Notes: generated from the sequence alone by a model not told the origin. 64,000 nt of DNA from Neoceratodus forsteri (GCA_016271365.2 CM028136.1:466548001-466612000), one strand, 5' to 3'; numbered from the stretch's first letter, positions 22,326 through 33,740 are shown. Program-made: numbers and translations.

Positions 22326-23384
22326 TTGCTTTGGCTTCTCAGAAGGAACTAGAAGGGAAAGGATCAGATTTGTTATAGTACAGTGGCTTCTTGTTGTTTT
22401 TACATTGTTTCTTGTGGATTTTACTTGGTAGAAGGTTATTTCTTTTCTTTCTTACTACTTCTAAATGGCTAGCAGGGTATTGTTTTGGGGCTGTTGGAAT
22501 TTTGAAAACTGTTTTGTTGGCTGTAAGTGGGCTCATTTGTTTGATGTTTCACTGTGTAGCAGGCTGCATTTGTAGAGGCCTATTTCTTCTTATTTAAAAC
22601 CTATTTGGTGTGATTTAACTGGGGCTGTTTCTTTGAATCAGAGATCTATATCTTCTAATTTCAAGCCTATTTTGATGTGTTGTTGGTTAAGCTGTTTGAA
22701 TTGGAGACCTGTTTCTTTTGGTAGCAAACCTATTTTGGGGGCTTTGAGTAGAATTGTGATTCATTTTTGCTGGCTTCGCTAGCTGCAAAGGTTAGTGCAT
22801 AGTGGGGGAAGGGTGCTAATGGTCTGGCCAGGTCTCACTTAGCTAGGGAGGTGGAGCTGAATCAGGTGTGGTGTCAGTTGCTTTGACTTCACAGAAGGAA
22901 CTAGAAGGGAAAGGATCAGATTTGTTACAGTACAGTAACTTCTTGTTGTTTTTACATTGTTTCTTGTGGATTTTACTTGGTAGAAAGTTATTTCTTTTCT
23001 TTCTTACTACTTCTAAGGGGCTAGCAGGGTATTGTTTTGGGGCTGTTGAAATTTTGAAAACTGTTTTGTTGGCTATAAGTGGGCTCATTTGTTTGATGTT
23101 TCACTGTGTAGCAGGCTGCATTTGTAGAGGCCTATTTCTTCTGATTTAAAACCTATTTGCTGTGATTTAACTGGGGCTGTTTCTTTGAATCAAAGACCTA
23201 TACCTTCTAATTTCAAGCCTATTTTGATGTGTTGTTGGTGAAGTTGTTTGAATTGGAGACCTGTTTCTTTTGGTAGCAAACCTATTTTGGGGGCTTTGAG
23301 TAGAATTGTGATTCATTTTTGCTGGCTTCACTAGCTGCCAAGGTTAGTGCATAGTGGGGAAGGGTGCTAATGGTCTGACCAGGG
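22326..23384 (+). repeat. 552-bp direct tandem duplication at the 5' side of the CR1 LINE
   Basis: Copy 1 is 22,326-22,877; copy 2 is 22,878 to about 23,384. Both begin TTGCTTTGRCTTC and continue with GAAGGAACTAGAAGGGAAAG, the T-rich TTTTACTTGGTAGAA and AGTGGGGRAAGGGTGCTAATGG. They are very similar. The unit is immediately followed by CR1 ORF1, so it may be a repeated 5' UTR or promoter monomer; that role is inferred from position. Confidence 0.85.
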
Positions 23385-23904
23385 GCCTCAGCTACCTGAT
23401 TGTTTCTGGAAGAATTGGGTTTGTCCCACCCCCCAACCCCTCACCCCACCTGCCCCAGTCCATGATTTCCTTTATACCAGGGGTTCTGACATCACTTCCT
23501 CAAACGGGCAAAGGATATGCACCTGTCATAGCAGAAGCAGACATCCAGGAAAGGAACAGCAGTGAGTGAAGAGGTGACTGCTATCTCAGTGGAAGGGAAG
23601 TAACTGCAAATCTAGGAGCTTTCATTGTTACTTGTTTGCATTGCTATTGCATTGTGGAAAGGAGGAGTAGGAGTTTGAAGATGGTTGTGCAATAGCTACC
23701 TAAAGTCTCTTTTTGAGTGTGGATAGGAAGGATAGGAATATAAAAGGCAGTTGCTCAATCTATCTAAATGTGTACGACAAAGGGGTAAGGGAAATTAAGA
23801 AAATAATGTTTTGCACTGATAGAGGGGGAAGAGGGGAGACTTGGGGGAGTGTTTGGTATCCTGCATCTGGAAGGGTGGTGGGTCGCTGATGGGCAACGAC
23901 AGCA

Positions 23905-25081
23905 ATGGGTAGGATGGTAGGCTGCAACAACTGCGGTGCACCAATCTTTCTAAAAATTGCCTGGAGTGTGGGAGGATGTTTAGTGTACAACCACATAGAG
24001 AAACTCAGAAAGGAGATTGAGGGTCTGCAGGAGGAACTAAGACAGGTTAGGCAGACTGGGGGTGGGTTTAGCCCAATACTGGAGGGAGGAAGAATGGGAG
24101 ATGAGGGAGGGCGATTTAAGCCAACAGTGGTGAGGAGAGGGTCAGAAGAAGGGAAGCAAGGACAAGGGGGCCCAGGCCAGGAAGAACGATTGCCGGGGAA
24201 ACCAGGTCAGGAGACAAAAGACAAATGGAAGGAGGAGATAGGGACTTGTGAGGGGAGGTGAAGAAGTGGCAAAAGTCATGAAGTGGAAAGGAGAAAACTG
24301 GTTACTATGAAGAGAGAGAGGGAGTGGGCATTTGTGAAGGGTCTTCAGAAAATAGTTTTGCACTGCTAGAGAGGAAGAATGTGGAGGAGGGAAATGATGA
24401 AATTAGAGGAGTAATTGATAAATGCCTGGACCAAACCAGAGCAGGGGGAAGTTCTGCTGGGAGAATTGCAACAGGGGCAAAAGAGGGAAATAATGTGCAG
24501 AAGGAAGAAGAGGAGCCGGAAATAAGAGAGGGAGATGAATGGAAGCAAGCAGGGAGTAAGAGTGGTGGAATCTTAGTGCTGGGAGACTCAGTACTAAGAG
24601 GAATCAGGTGGGGTAGCAAGGGGGAGTGGCATAGTCACATTTGGGTGGAGGCCATGCCAGTAATGACAGCGGAATGGGTGGGACAATCTGTTCTGAAATA
24701 TGCTAGAAGGGGTAGGGACAAGCCTCATTTAATTTTACATCTTGGGACAAATGACCTGGCTGACAAGACAGTAGATATGGTCCAGAGGAGGTTTGAGGAA
24801 CTAGGACAATTATGTGAGGGGGTAGGAAGTTCAGTAACTTTTTCGGAGATACTTCCAGTGCCCAAGGCAAGCACAACAAGAAAGCTGAGGATAGAGGAAT
24901 TTAATGGATGGCTAAGAACCTGTTGTTGTGCTAAAGGGTACGGGCTGTTAGGGGGGTGGGGAGGGACCTGGGAGGACAGTAGTCTCTAAGCCAAGGACAG
25001 ACTACACTTGAGTGAGGAGGGAAAGAAAGTGTTGAAACAGAGGATGGAGGAGTACATAGAGGAAGTAGGTAATGTAAACTA
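23905..25081 (+). pseudogene. CR1-type LINE ORF1: Cys-rich start, coiled coil and SGNH-type esterase domain
   Basis: The first block (23,905-24,261) has MVGCNNCG at its start and a coiled coil HIEKLRKEIEGLQEEL. After a frameshift near 24,260-24,320, the second block (24,324-24,989) carries ILVLGDSVLRGIRW (block I with nucleophile Ser), LILHLGTNDLADK (block III GxND) and FSEILPVPK. After another shift at ~24,985 the DNA still encodes DRLHLSEEGKKVL, the block V His motif. This is the esterase-bearing ORF1 known from CR1 and related LINEs; its substrate is unknown. ORF2 follows on the same strand. Confidence 0.85.
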
Positions 25082-25199
25082 ATAGCAGGGGGTGGCAATT
25101 GGGCAAGAGACATGCAGAGACCACAGGTTGGGAAACCATATGAGCTTAACCCCCATAACATTGACAAAGGACAAATGGCAAGTACTATTGGTGATGCTA

Positions 25200-27720
25200 G
25201 TAAATGAGGGCAGGATGGGGGGGAAGGTTGGAAGGTGGTTACCCTCAATGCTAGAAGCCTTGGGAGGAAAACTGCAGAGTTACAGGTGCTCGTGGCAGAG
25301 GGAGAGGTGGACATTGCAGCCATCACAGAAACATGGGCCACCCACTACAATGACTGGGACCTGTCTGTACCAGGGTACAGGTTATTTCGTAGGGACAGGG
25401 TGATTGGGAAAGGAGGGGGTGTGGCACTATATGAGAAGCAAGGACTGAACTGTGTAAGGGAGGAAGGGGAGGAGGGTAGTACGGAGTCAATTTAGATGCA
25501 AATGCAGGATTCCAAGAATAGGATTCTTAGAATGGGAGTGGTGTATAGGCCGCCATCTCAGACGGAGGAGTTAGACAGGGATCTAGCGGGACAGATCAGG
25601 AGGACCTGCAAGAAGGGTAGTGTGGTGATTGTGGGGGACTTCAACATGCCAGGAGTGGACTGGAGTACCCCAACAACCAGGAACAGAAGGGAGCAGGTAC
25701 TGCTGGATGCCTTCCAGGACAGTTTCCTGCTGCAATGGTCAGTGAACCAACCAGGTTAGGGAATACCCTTGACCTTGTGCTGGCAAATGGGGACTTTGTG
25801 AGAGAACTTACAGTGGAGGAACCGCTGTCATGGAGTGACCACCACTCAGTATGGCTCAAATTGGATATGGACAAGGAAGGAGTGGAGTCTGGCACAAGAG
25901 TGCTGGACTTCAGGCGGGCTGACTTTGGGAGGATGGGGGAAGTGCTAAAAGGGTACCTGGCCAGAATTCAATCTAGTATGGACACTAACCAAAGGTGAGA
26001 GCTCATAAAGCTGGGGATAGTGGAGGCAACCAAAACCTGCTGCAAGGCCCAGAGCAAGAAGGCTAGGTCTAAGAAACTGAGCAGGTTGAGCAAGGAGGTC
26101 ATGCAAAAGGTAAGGAGGAAAAGAGCTGCCTTTAGGAAGTACAAGAAAACAGGGAGGGGGAGGACAGGGAAGAATACTTGATGAAATTGAAGGAGGTGAC
26201 AAGGGCAATAAGGGGAGCCAAGGCATCTACGGAACTCAGGCTTGCACAAGGCATTAAGAAGGTGGAGAAGGACTTCTTTAGGTACATCAGGGAGAAAGGG
26301 AGCTGTAAGGACCAATAGTAAGGATTAGGAAAGGAGGCTGGGTAGTTAGGAAAGGAAGAAGGGCAGAAGCACTAAATGAGTACTTTGCTTAGTATTTACT
26401 AAAGAGAAGAGGGGGGTGACACCCAAGGGGAGAAATGGCAGAAATGGGGGGAGGAATGACAGATGGGGAAATCATGGCGGGCAGATTTCGGGAGGATTTG
26501 AAGGCACTGAGGGTGGATAAGGCACCAGGCTCAGATGGCATCCACCCCAGGGTACTGAAGGAGCTGGCAGAGGTCCTTGCAGGACCTTTGTCAGACCTAT
26601 TTAATGCCTCACTACATTCAGGGTGTGTACCTCAGGACCGGAGGATGGCTCATGTGGTGCCCCTCCACAAAAGTGGCCCCAAGGATGAACCGGGAAACTA
26701 CAGACCAGTGAGCCTCACATCCATCGTGGGTAAGCTAATGGAGACTATCCTGAAGGAAAGGCTGGTGGCCCTCCTAGAGTCCAAAGGACTACAGGACAGC
26801 AGACAGCATGGCTTCATATGGGGCAGATCCTGCCAAACCAACCTAGTGGAGTTCTATGACTGGGAAACTAGGCAACTGGACAGGAGCCATGCAGTAGATG
26901 TCCTGTATCTGGACTTCAGTAAGGCATTCGACTCTGTGCTGCATGGAAGGCTGGGAAGTAAGTTAGTAGGCACAGGGGCGGGTGCAAAGTTGGTGAGATG
27001 GGTAGGGAACTGGCTTCAGGGAAGATAACAGAGGATGGTGGTGGGTGGGGAGCTCTCACACCTAAGGGTAGTGACGAGCGATGTTCCACAGGGCTCGATG
27101 TTGGGACCAGTGTTGTTTGGGATATTCATTCCAGACATATCATTGGACATCAAGAGCAAGATCAGTCTGTTTGCTGATGATACCAAGGTAGGAGCAGTGG
27201 TGGATGACCTAGGAGGATGGCAGGGGTTGCAGGATGATCTGGCAAAGCTTGAAACCTGGTCAGACACCTGGCAACTGGGGTTTAATGCCAAAAAGTGCAA
27301 GGTGCTGCATTTTGGGATGAAGAACCCAAGGAGGAGTTACCAGCTGGGGGGAGTGCAGCTAGGCCAGACAGAGGAGAAGAAGGATCTGGGGGTGCTCATT
27401 ACAGGGTCAATGAACAACTCGGCACAATGTAGAAGGCAGCTGCAAAGGCCAACAAAATGCTGGGTTGTATTGCAAAGGGTATATCCTCGAGGAGGGAGGA
27501 GGTGATTCTGCCACTGTATAGGTCATTACTTAGACCGCACCTGGAGTACTGCATGCAGTACTGGTGCCCATATCTGAAGAGGGACATTAAGTTACTGGAG
27601 GGGGTGCAGCGCAGGGCGACAAAGATAATCAAGGGGGTTGGGGACTTATCATATGAGAGGAGGCTGAGGGAGTTGAACGTGTACTCACTTGAGGAGAGGA
27701 GGGACGGGGCGACATGATTG
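25200..27720 (+). pseudogene. CR1-type LINE ORF2: AP endonuclease and reverse transcriptase
   Basis: Endonuclease blocks: VTLNARSLGRK, ITETWATHY with the catalytic Glu, VVYRPPS, VIVGDFNMPGVDW, NTLDLVL and LSWSDHHSVW. RT blocks: KAPGSDGIHPRVL, GNYRPVSLTSIVGKLME, DVLYLDFSKAFDSV, VPQGSMLGPVLF and the active site SLFADDTKV, then LRPHLEYCMQYWCP and RATKIIKG. Breaks are a TAG near 25,493, a frameshift near 25,735, a TAA at ~27,026 and shifts around 26,000-26,430 and 27,460. The domains are otherwise close to complete, so this is a nearly full-length but dead copy. Confidence 0.92.
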
Positions 27721-28090
27721 AAACCTTTAAGTACATGAAAGGAATAAACAAGACAGGTACATAGGGGCTGTTCAAAGTAAGGGAGGGGAGGGACACCAGG
27801 GGCCATAATATGAGACTGGAGGGAGGAAGGTTCAGGAGGGAGATGAGGAGACACTTTTTTGCAGAGAGGGTGGTGACTGGGTGGAATGCGTTACCTGCAG
27901 AATTGGTATCCAGTAGAACAGTGGACTGCTTCTGAAGGGGATGGGACAGGACAAGGGGAGGGTCAATGAAGGGGAAGGGTGAAAAGGAGTGGCAGCTGCA
28001 GAATAAGGGGTGCTAGCTGCACATTCAAGTAGACTTGATAGACCTCTAGGCCTTTATCTGCTGGCAAATTTTGTATGTTTGTATGTTCAT
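27721..28090 (+). other. CR1-type LINE 3' UTR
   Basis: It continues from the RT through an ARRHFFAERV-like segment to a terminal TTTTGTATGTTTGTATGTTC. The last words are an 8-bp-like tandem repeat, the kind of end expected for CR1 elements in place of poly(A). Confidence 0.75.
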
Positions 28091-28108
28091 AAATTGGACA
28101 AATCACAG

Positions 28109-28355
28109 ATGAGGCGCAGGGATATATACCCAGAGCATCCCCTCTGTGAACAGCACAACTGCGCTGGGGCAGCCCTTGATGTGCCGGCGTATCCCCCATG
28201 TCAGGATGTGAGCCCTTTGGGGCAGGGCATCTCAGGATGCCCTGCATCCAAAAACGCATGCTGCTGCCCTCCCCCTCATCACCCGCTAAGGCAGTTCTCC
28301 ATGGCGGTCGGATGGCACGGCGAGTCCCCTCCCCTCGTATCCTCCCATGCTGAGC
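28109..28355 (+). other. Possible additional MYB-like exon (weak)
   Basis: AATCACAG|ATGAGG could be an acceptor and GAGCAAG|GTATGA a donor. The intervening frame is open as MRRRDIYPEH... and would join the last exon in phase, but entered from exon 2 it meets stops. Listed only because the splice sites bracket it. Confidence 0.25.
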
Positions 28356-28383
28356 AAGGTATGACACTGTTTATAAACATTTT

Positions 28384-28552
28384 TTATTATAATAGCAACA
28401 AGGCACTCCCAGGGATTATGCTAATGGTCAGTTAATCACCATCTAGAGGCATATTGCACTCGGCTACACCTCGTGCCACAGTACAGCTATAGAAGGTGAA
28501 TAACAGAATATTGACATAACCCTTGGTCATGCCTTATCACTTAATTAATAAA
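28384..28552. repeat. Foldback unit L
   Basis: Left arm GGCACTCCCAGGGATTATGC pairs with the right arm ending CATAACCCTTGGTCATGCC; matching continues through AAT, GTTA, TCACC and TCTA to the centre CACTCGGCTACACCTCGTG. The centre is the clearest example of the shared motif CACTCGGC...CCTCGTG. Confidence 0.83.
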
Positions 28553-28617
28553 GCAATGAATGGTCTACTACTTTAACCAGAATATTGAAGTAATGTACTC
28601 TTGTTCTCTTCACACAG

Positions 28618-28901
28618 TTATTCTCACAGATTGTACATTGAGGAATAGACGATCATGTGGTATAGCTGGAAGAATCACATCTGCTCTTACTGAGTGGTCA
28701 AAGGAGTATCATACTTTTCTACTTCAACTCGAAGACAGGTGCCATAAATGGATGGAAGAAGAACGGAAATCAAGACAAGAGTGGGAAGAGAAGTTGCTGA
28801 CATTCTTTGTGAAGAAAAGTGGTAAAAATATTGAAAATGCTGTAAAAGATTTATCGACCATGATAAAAAACACTAACACCTACACGCATTCAAATTCTTA
28901 G
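28618..28901 (+). pseudogene. Harbinger MYB-like protein, last exon
   Basis: The acceptor TTCTCTTCACACAG precedes a frame reading GIAGRITSALTEWSKEYH, then HKWMEEERKSRQEWEEKLL and a coiled C-terminus ending at TAG 28901. A charged, W-containing helical tail is typical of MYB/SANT-like proteins of Harbinger elements, where it mediates protein contacts. It lies 0.66 kb from the convergent transposase gene. No stop is seen within this exon. Confidence 0.65.
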
Positions 28902-29562
28902 TCATCTAATTTGTCTGTTAATTCTTGCAAAAACGTATGCAACAATGCAACCTGTGCAATACAATTATGACCATTCAAGAACGGAATGGAGAACGAATAT
29001 GAGACTTTCATGTAGTACTGGTCAAATCTCATATGCGGAGTGGAGTTTAAATAATATGTAGTTATATTTGTCAAATCTGTGTTTTAAATGTTACTCATTA
29101 AATTTAATGTTGTACATTGTTTGCAGTTGATTTTTAGCCTCTCGCTTAGCGCAGTTTTATACATTGTCTTCAAGAAATGTTGGTAAACAAATTAAATAAG
29201 TACCAGTGATTAAGGAAATATTTAATCTATGACTTCTCATCGATATTATTTTAATTACTTACTTTTAAAATGTCAATAAAAGATTGACTAATAACATTGA
29301 TTCGTAGATAGGTATGTTTATTATTACTATACAAGTTGTTAAACAAACATTTTATTTTACACTGAAGAGCAGTGTTAAGTATTAATTTTGGTATCTCAAA
29401 AGATACAGGATATCATAACTACTTAACTAATAACTAGTTAAAAAACGTATATGTAAAATAATTAATGTTGTAAACTATATACGTATAAGAAATAACATTC
29501 ATTGCTAATAAAAGATTAATTAAATTTGATCTGTGTATACATGAAATTTTTCTTTTGCTGTT
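28902..29562. other. AT-rich spacer between convergent Harbinger genes
   Basis: Strongly AT-rich, with AATAAA-type words on both strands that could serve as polyadenylation signals for the two convergent genes. No coding signal. Confidence 0.5.
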
Positions 29563-30123
29563 CTACTCTGACATTGAAGATTTCCTCAGAGGGTAATTTG
29601 TTGCCATGTAATGCATTAGGTGATCCCTTATGGCAGCTGCATTGGTGACTGAGTGTTGCGATGCTGGAGAGGTAGGCTGAGGAAATTCTCGCTCATTATG
29701 TCCAACTGTCTCTAACCACCGTGTATGAATAGCCTCCTTCTTGCATTCACAAAAGTTGTGCAAAGCACAACAGGTGACTATCACGTATGGAGCAAATGTG
29801 TGGTCAAAGTCTGACCACTTCAATATGTCCGCCAGCAGCCTTTTAGCCAGACAAATGCATGCTCCACTGTTATTCTGCAAGTGCTATGGTAAACATTGAA
29901 TGGCTCTTTCTCTGGTGTTAGATTACCCACACCAGTGTACCTCTTAATCAACCAAGGTAGTAAGGGATAAGCTGGGTCACCTACAAAGAACAATGGTATA
30001 ATTCTGTTACCAATCAACGCAGGATGTTTTGGAAGATTTTGTGCATCCTTGAAAACTGAGGAGTTGCGAAGTACATTTGCATCATGAGCACTGGCAGGCA
30101 TGCAACAGTTAACATTTCTGAAA
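29563..30123 (-). pseudogene. Harbinger transposase, C-terminal catalytic exon
   Basis: On the minus strand, an acceptor TTTTGTCTTTATTACAG precedes FRNVNCCMPASAHDANVLRNS. The catalytic core continues with PLFFVGDPAYPLLPWLIK (second Asp) and ITVEHAFVWLKG (catalytic Glu), matching HARBI1-type DDE nucleases. A frameshift at ~29,830 separates the block RLLADILKWSDFD, followed by VIVTCCALHNFCE, the usual C-terminal helix. The protein ends MATNYPLRKSS. The first catalytic Asp is not in this exon and I did not find it. The exon faces the MYB-like gene. Confidence 0.87.
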
Positions 30124-31734
30124 CTGTAATAAAGACAAAACAAAGGTTTGGTTACTTGTCATGGAGTTAGAGAAATAATATGCATAGCAGTTTCTGTCCT
30201 TTTTCAATTGCTTACACACAATCCCCACCCTATGGGGTAAGTCAGTGAGTATTGGAGGATGTGGTCAATGTGGAGGCGGAAGCCGATTTCCATGACCAGG
30301 CTGAGGTAGCAGACAGATGGCAGGAAGAAACGCATCTTAGATAAAATATGTAGAGGATTGTGTATGAGTAGTCATACATAACAAGCATATTTTTATATTG
30401 AGATGTTTCCTTGGCAACAGATGACCTCGAGAGCGCAGCTCAAGTGGTACTCTATTACGAAGGGGACCTCAAGATACAGCATTTCCCTTGTTTGTGTATG
30501 ACCGCTCATACACAACCATTTATAGTGTATGGGCAGTCACAGCATAGTGTTTTTTTACATACGAGTCAAGTCTGCAGCAAGGATTGTAATGAAAAATATG
30601 GACTAGGCGGATTCTAAAGGATGACAGTTGCCATGGTTGGCAGTTACTTGTTTTAGCCCATGTTGGCTCTCTCTTACTGCAATGGATGGCGTCAAGTCTG
30701 AACACATCAGGAGGCCCGACTTTATTTACAGGTAGTGACTAAAACCACAGTCCCCCGCAACTCATACATATGTGGTCCACAAGCATGGCATTCCACTTAC
30801 TTCCATGGCCATCAGCCGACTGTATTCAGAGGCACATAGAAGAGTAGTGTTTTCATCTGTTCACTGGTAGATGTATAGGGATGTGGAAATAAAATATGAT
30901 AGGTCGCTGTGAGGCACCCCTACCACCACTTCTATCCTCTGCACTTTTACACACACACACTTACTTCCCAACAACTACACTATCAGCTCATCCTGATACA
31001 TATGTGTTCCTATGCAAATACTTATCAAGACTTCCCTTCCCTTCCTTACCAGGTCATTTACCATGCATTCCCCCAAACCCCACCATACTGCAACTCTTTA
31101 CCACGTATGCTTAGGTTGTGCAAGACTCCTGCCCCCAGAGCGCGTATATGCAATGTCCCACCACTGTTTCTCCTGTTGTCATGGCAATCACCCTGACCCA
31201 GCACATCATTGTTATCATTTTCTAAAACTAATTACCTTTACAATGTCAAATGAGCAAAGAGGTCCCTGCATCCTGATTGGCTGATAATTGGTTCTAGCTA
31301 TTGTGGTAAGAGAGTGCAACCACTGAATAAAACATGTCCCTGCCAACCAGGACCACTCACAGAATTAACAAGTCACATATTTCATAGTTTCCATCACAAA
31401 CATGACTGCAACATTTACTCATATATGAAAAACTATGACTAGGCCAGAAAAGTGAAAGTCACTTAAATTAAATAAATAAATTAACTTACTAATTGCATGG
31501 TTTTTATACGTGTGTCTGTGTGGCGGGGAGGGCATCGTACTGCTGAAATAATGCAGAGTTTTTAAGTATTCTATATCATGGTAACCAATCCCACAATGTA
31601 CTGAGTGCTAAGAAAGACAGATGGCTGACATGCGAAGAACATTTGTCGAAGGACTGTTATACAGTACTTAGCAATACTTTATTTTATTTTTCTGTATCTT
31701 TGACAGCTTTCCAACTGTTCGTTTTTCCAAAGGT
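30124..31734. other. Harbinger transposase intron or spacer
   Basis: Contains the diverged copy (30,400-30,535) of the 14.9-kb segment and a 22-bp near-palindrome TGTGTATGA...TCATACACA at 30,493-30,514. 30,600-31,700 shows no domain or repeat I recognise. Confidence 0.45.
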
Positions 31735-32242
31735 TCCATATGAACTCATGTTATACAAGAATTATACAATGGTGTATGAAAATCCTGTAACCTCATTTGT
31801 CAAAACATGTCACATGACTGGGGTAAATCCTGCATTACCCACGTCTGAGGTACTGCATTTATGAAAAACATAAGTAACCACATTTTACATTGTTTTACAC
31901 ATGGGTCCATTGTATAATTAAGAAATAAGGCACAACAGGCTGTGGGTTATTGGGGATTTACCTACACCTTGTGTGGTGTGTCACAAGGCTCAGCCGAGTG
32001 ACCTAACCACACAAGCAGTGGGTAAAGCACCTAATAACTCACACCCTGGAGTGCCTTATTGTGATTATACAATGGCCCCACGTGCATAATAAATGTAAAA
32101 TGTGTTTAATTATGTTTCTTATAACTGTCATTCCTCAGCGGAGGGTAATGCAGGATTTACCCACGGTCATGTGACATGTTTTGACCAGTGAGGTTACAGG
32201 ATTTTCACACACCATTGTATAATCGAAATTATGAACTGAGGA
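31735..32242. repeat. Foldback unit C, ~250-bp arms
   Basis: The largest palindrome here. From the outside in, the two arms share GAACT, TTATACAATGGTGTATG/TGTGTG, AATCCTGTAACCTCA, AAAACATGTCACATGAC, GGGTAAATCCTGCATTACCC, CCATTGTATAAT, ATAAGGCAC, GTTATT and CTTGTGTGGT. The centre reads CTCAGCCGAGTGACC. The inner ~145 bp (31,920-32,066) is closely similar to unit E, so the long arms may be a host element around a short family member. Confidence 0.9.
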
Positions 32243-32477
32243 TTGTAAATAGAGGAATCTGATTGGCTGAGAGCTCTTTGAAGCCATGATGATATCGGGC
32301 TACATCATCACTGCTTCAGAAAAGTTCCGGTGCCACCAGCCTACTTGCTCTCTACTGTCTGAGAACTAGTTTTTCAAAATGTACTCCTACACCACCCAAA
32401 AACTCATTCATGAAACTTTTTAAAACCTGTTTCTTTTATTTTTTTATTTAAAAAACTTGAAACTCAGTTCATAATAG

Positions 32478-32632
32478 TAATAAGTAACTCCAGGGTGTGG
32501 TATATCATGGGACGTCGTCACTTCTTGGGTGGTTGGACACACTCGGCCTGCGGCCTCATGCTCAACCACCCAAGGCGTGATGATATCTTATGATATACCA
32601 CACCCTGTCGTGCCTTATTGCTTAAATAAGTC
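32478..32632. repeat. Foldback unit D
   Basis: Arms share AATAAG, CAGGGTGTGGTATATCAT, TCACNNCTTGGGTGGTTG. Centre CACTCGGCCTGCGGCCTCAT, a perfect GGCC hairpin. A 13-bp word CTCAGTTCATAAT at 32,463 is the exact inverse of one at the right end of unit C (32,229-32,241). Confidence 0.9.
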
Positions 32633-32766
32633 ACCCCAGGGTGTGAGTTATTGGAGATTTACACACTTCTTGTGTGGTTAAGTCATTCGGCTGTGATTCG
32701 TGACAGACCTCACAAGACGTGAGTAAAACCCCAATAATCGACACCCTGTTGTGCCTTATTGCTTAC
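32618..32766. repeat. Foldback unit E
   Basis: Arms share AATAAG, CAGGGTGT, TTATTGG, TTTAC, CAC, CTTGTG. Centre CATTCGGCTGTGATTCGTG. It overlaps the end of unit D through GCTTAAATAAG, so D and E are directly abutted. Confidence 0.87.
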
Positions 32767-32914
32767 ATAATACATGGCTGGGTGTTGGTAGAATGGAGAA
32801 ACCCGAACACCAAGAGGCTGAAGGCACTCGACCTGTGGTCTCAAGACTAACCACATCTATGGATGTGCGGGTATCTCAGTACTAACAACACCCAACCATG
32901 TATTATTGCTCACA
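32761..32914. repeat. Foldback unit F
   Basis: Arms share ATAATACATGG, GGGTGTTG, TAG, AGA, ACCCG. Centre CACTCGACCTGTGGTCTCAAG. It abuts unit E through TGCTTACATAA. Confidence 0.83.
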
Positions 32915-33339
32915 CATCCTCCCAACCATTCATCATAGGTATATGTTCACATTTTTTTATTTTTTTGTTTTTTTTTATCCAGTTGTTTAACCAGGAGAGA
33001 CACACTAAGCTGGAAGCTTGTGTATAGATGTGCCCTGGGAACAAAAGAAAGTTAAGTGAACTTATCAGGATGAAATAGTATGCAAGTTGGGGCTGTAGGA
33101 CTCAACCCCAGGTCTTCATATTAACAGTTCATAGCCTTAAACAACTATGATATACTGCCTCCACATCTACTATCACGGTCCAATCCACATACTTTTTTTT
33201 CCATGGTGTTCCCTCCACCCCCTCCCAAAAGTTACTCCTTTCTGGCACAGAACGACTGTCTCTACCCTACATAATGCCAGCCTTTTCGATCATTGTTGAA
33301 TAAGTATACCCCACCTGGTCAGCCTGGCATGTCAGACCA
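32915..33339. other. Spacer, weak Harbinger transposase remnant
   Basis: T-rich sequence. On the minus strand near 33,260-33,310 NNDRKGWHYVG resembles the NRKGWHS block upstream of the intron in Harbinger transposases, but too briefly to call. Confidence 0.3.
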
Positions 33340-33740
33340 TAACATGTAACACCCCCTTTTATGCACACCAAACTGATTAGCAATGACTCTATATTCGGCA
33401 CAGCTGGCTAACTTATATATCACTATTGCCACACGTTTGCATAATGGGACTAGCTCTCTTATGTATGTAGAATCGGGGCTCATAAAAGTACTAACATCTG
33501 TACACAGCTCTTCAAACAACTGTCGTGACATCCTGAAATTTCTCTAATCAATCATTGCCAGTAAAATGCTGTTCAACAATAATACTCCACCAATCTTCAC
33601 ATCTATGTTTAGTCCAGCATGTACATTTAATTTGTCTCAGAGAACTGGAAAAATGTAATTGCCACAGCTGACTCTCGTAATATGCCTCTATCTCTGCATT
33701 GCTGGCCTCAAGTAACTGCATCTCAAATAACTGTCTTTGA
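33340..33740 (-). pseudogene. Harbinger transposase, N-terminal part
   Basis: From Met at ~33,721: YYESQLWQLHFSSSLRQIK, then EDWWSIIVEQHFTGND, a TGA where W is expected, a frameshift, then MSRQLFEELCTDVS, VPLCKRVAIVIYKLASCAEY and RVIANQFGVHK, the helix-turn-helix that closes the N-terminal DNA-binding part of HARBI1-like proteins. The block order and wording match the family well. The catalytic half is 3.2 kb further along the minus strand at 30,123-29,563; the intervening DNA is filled by foldbacks C-F. One stop plus one frameshift make it inactive. Confidence 0.82.
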
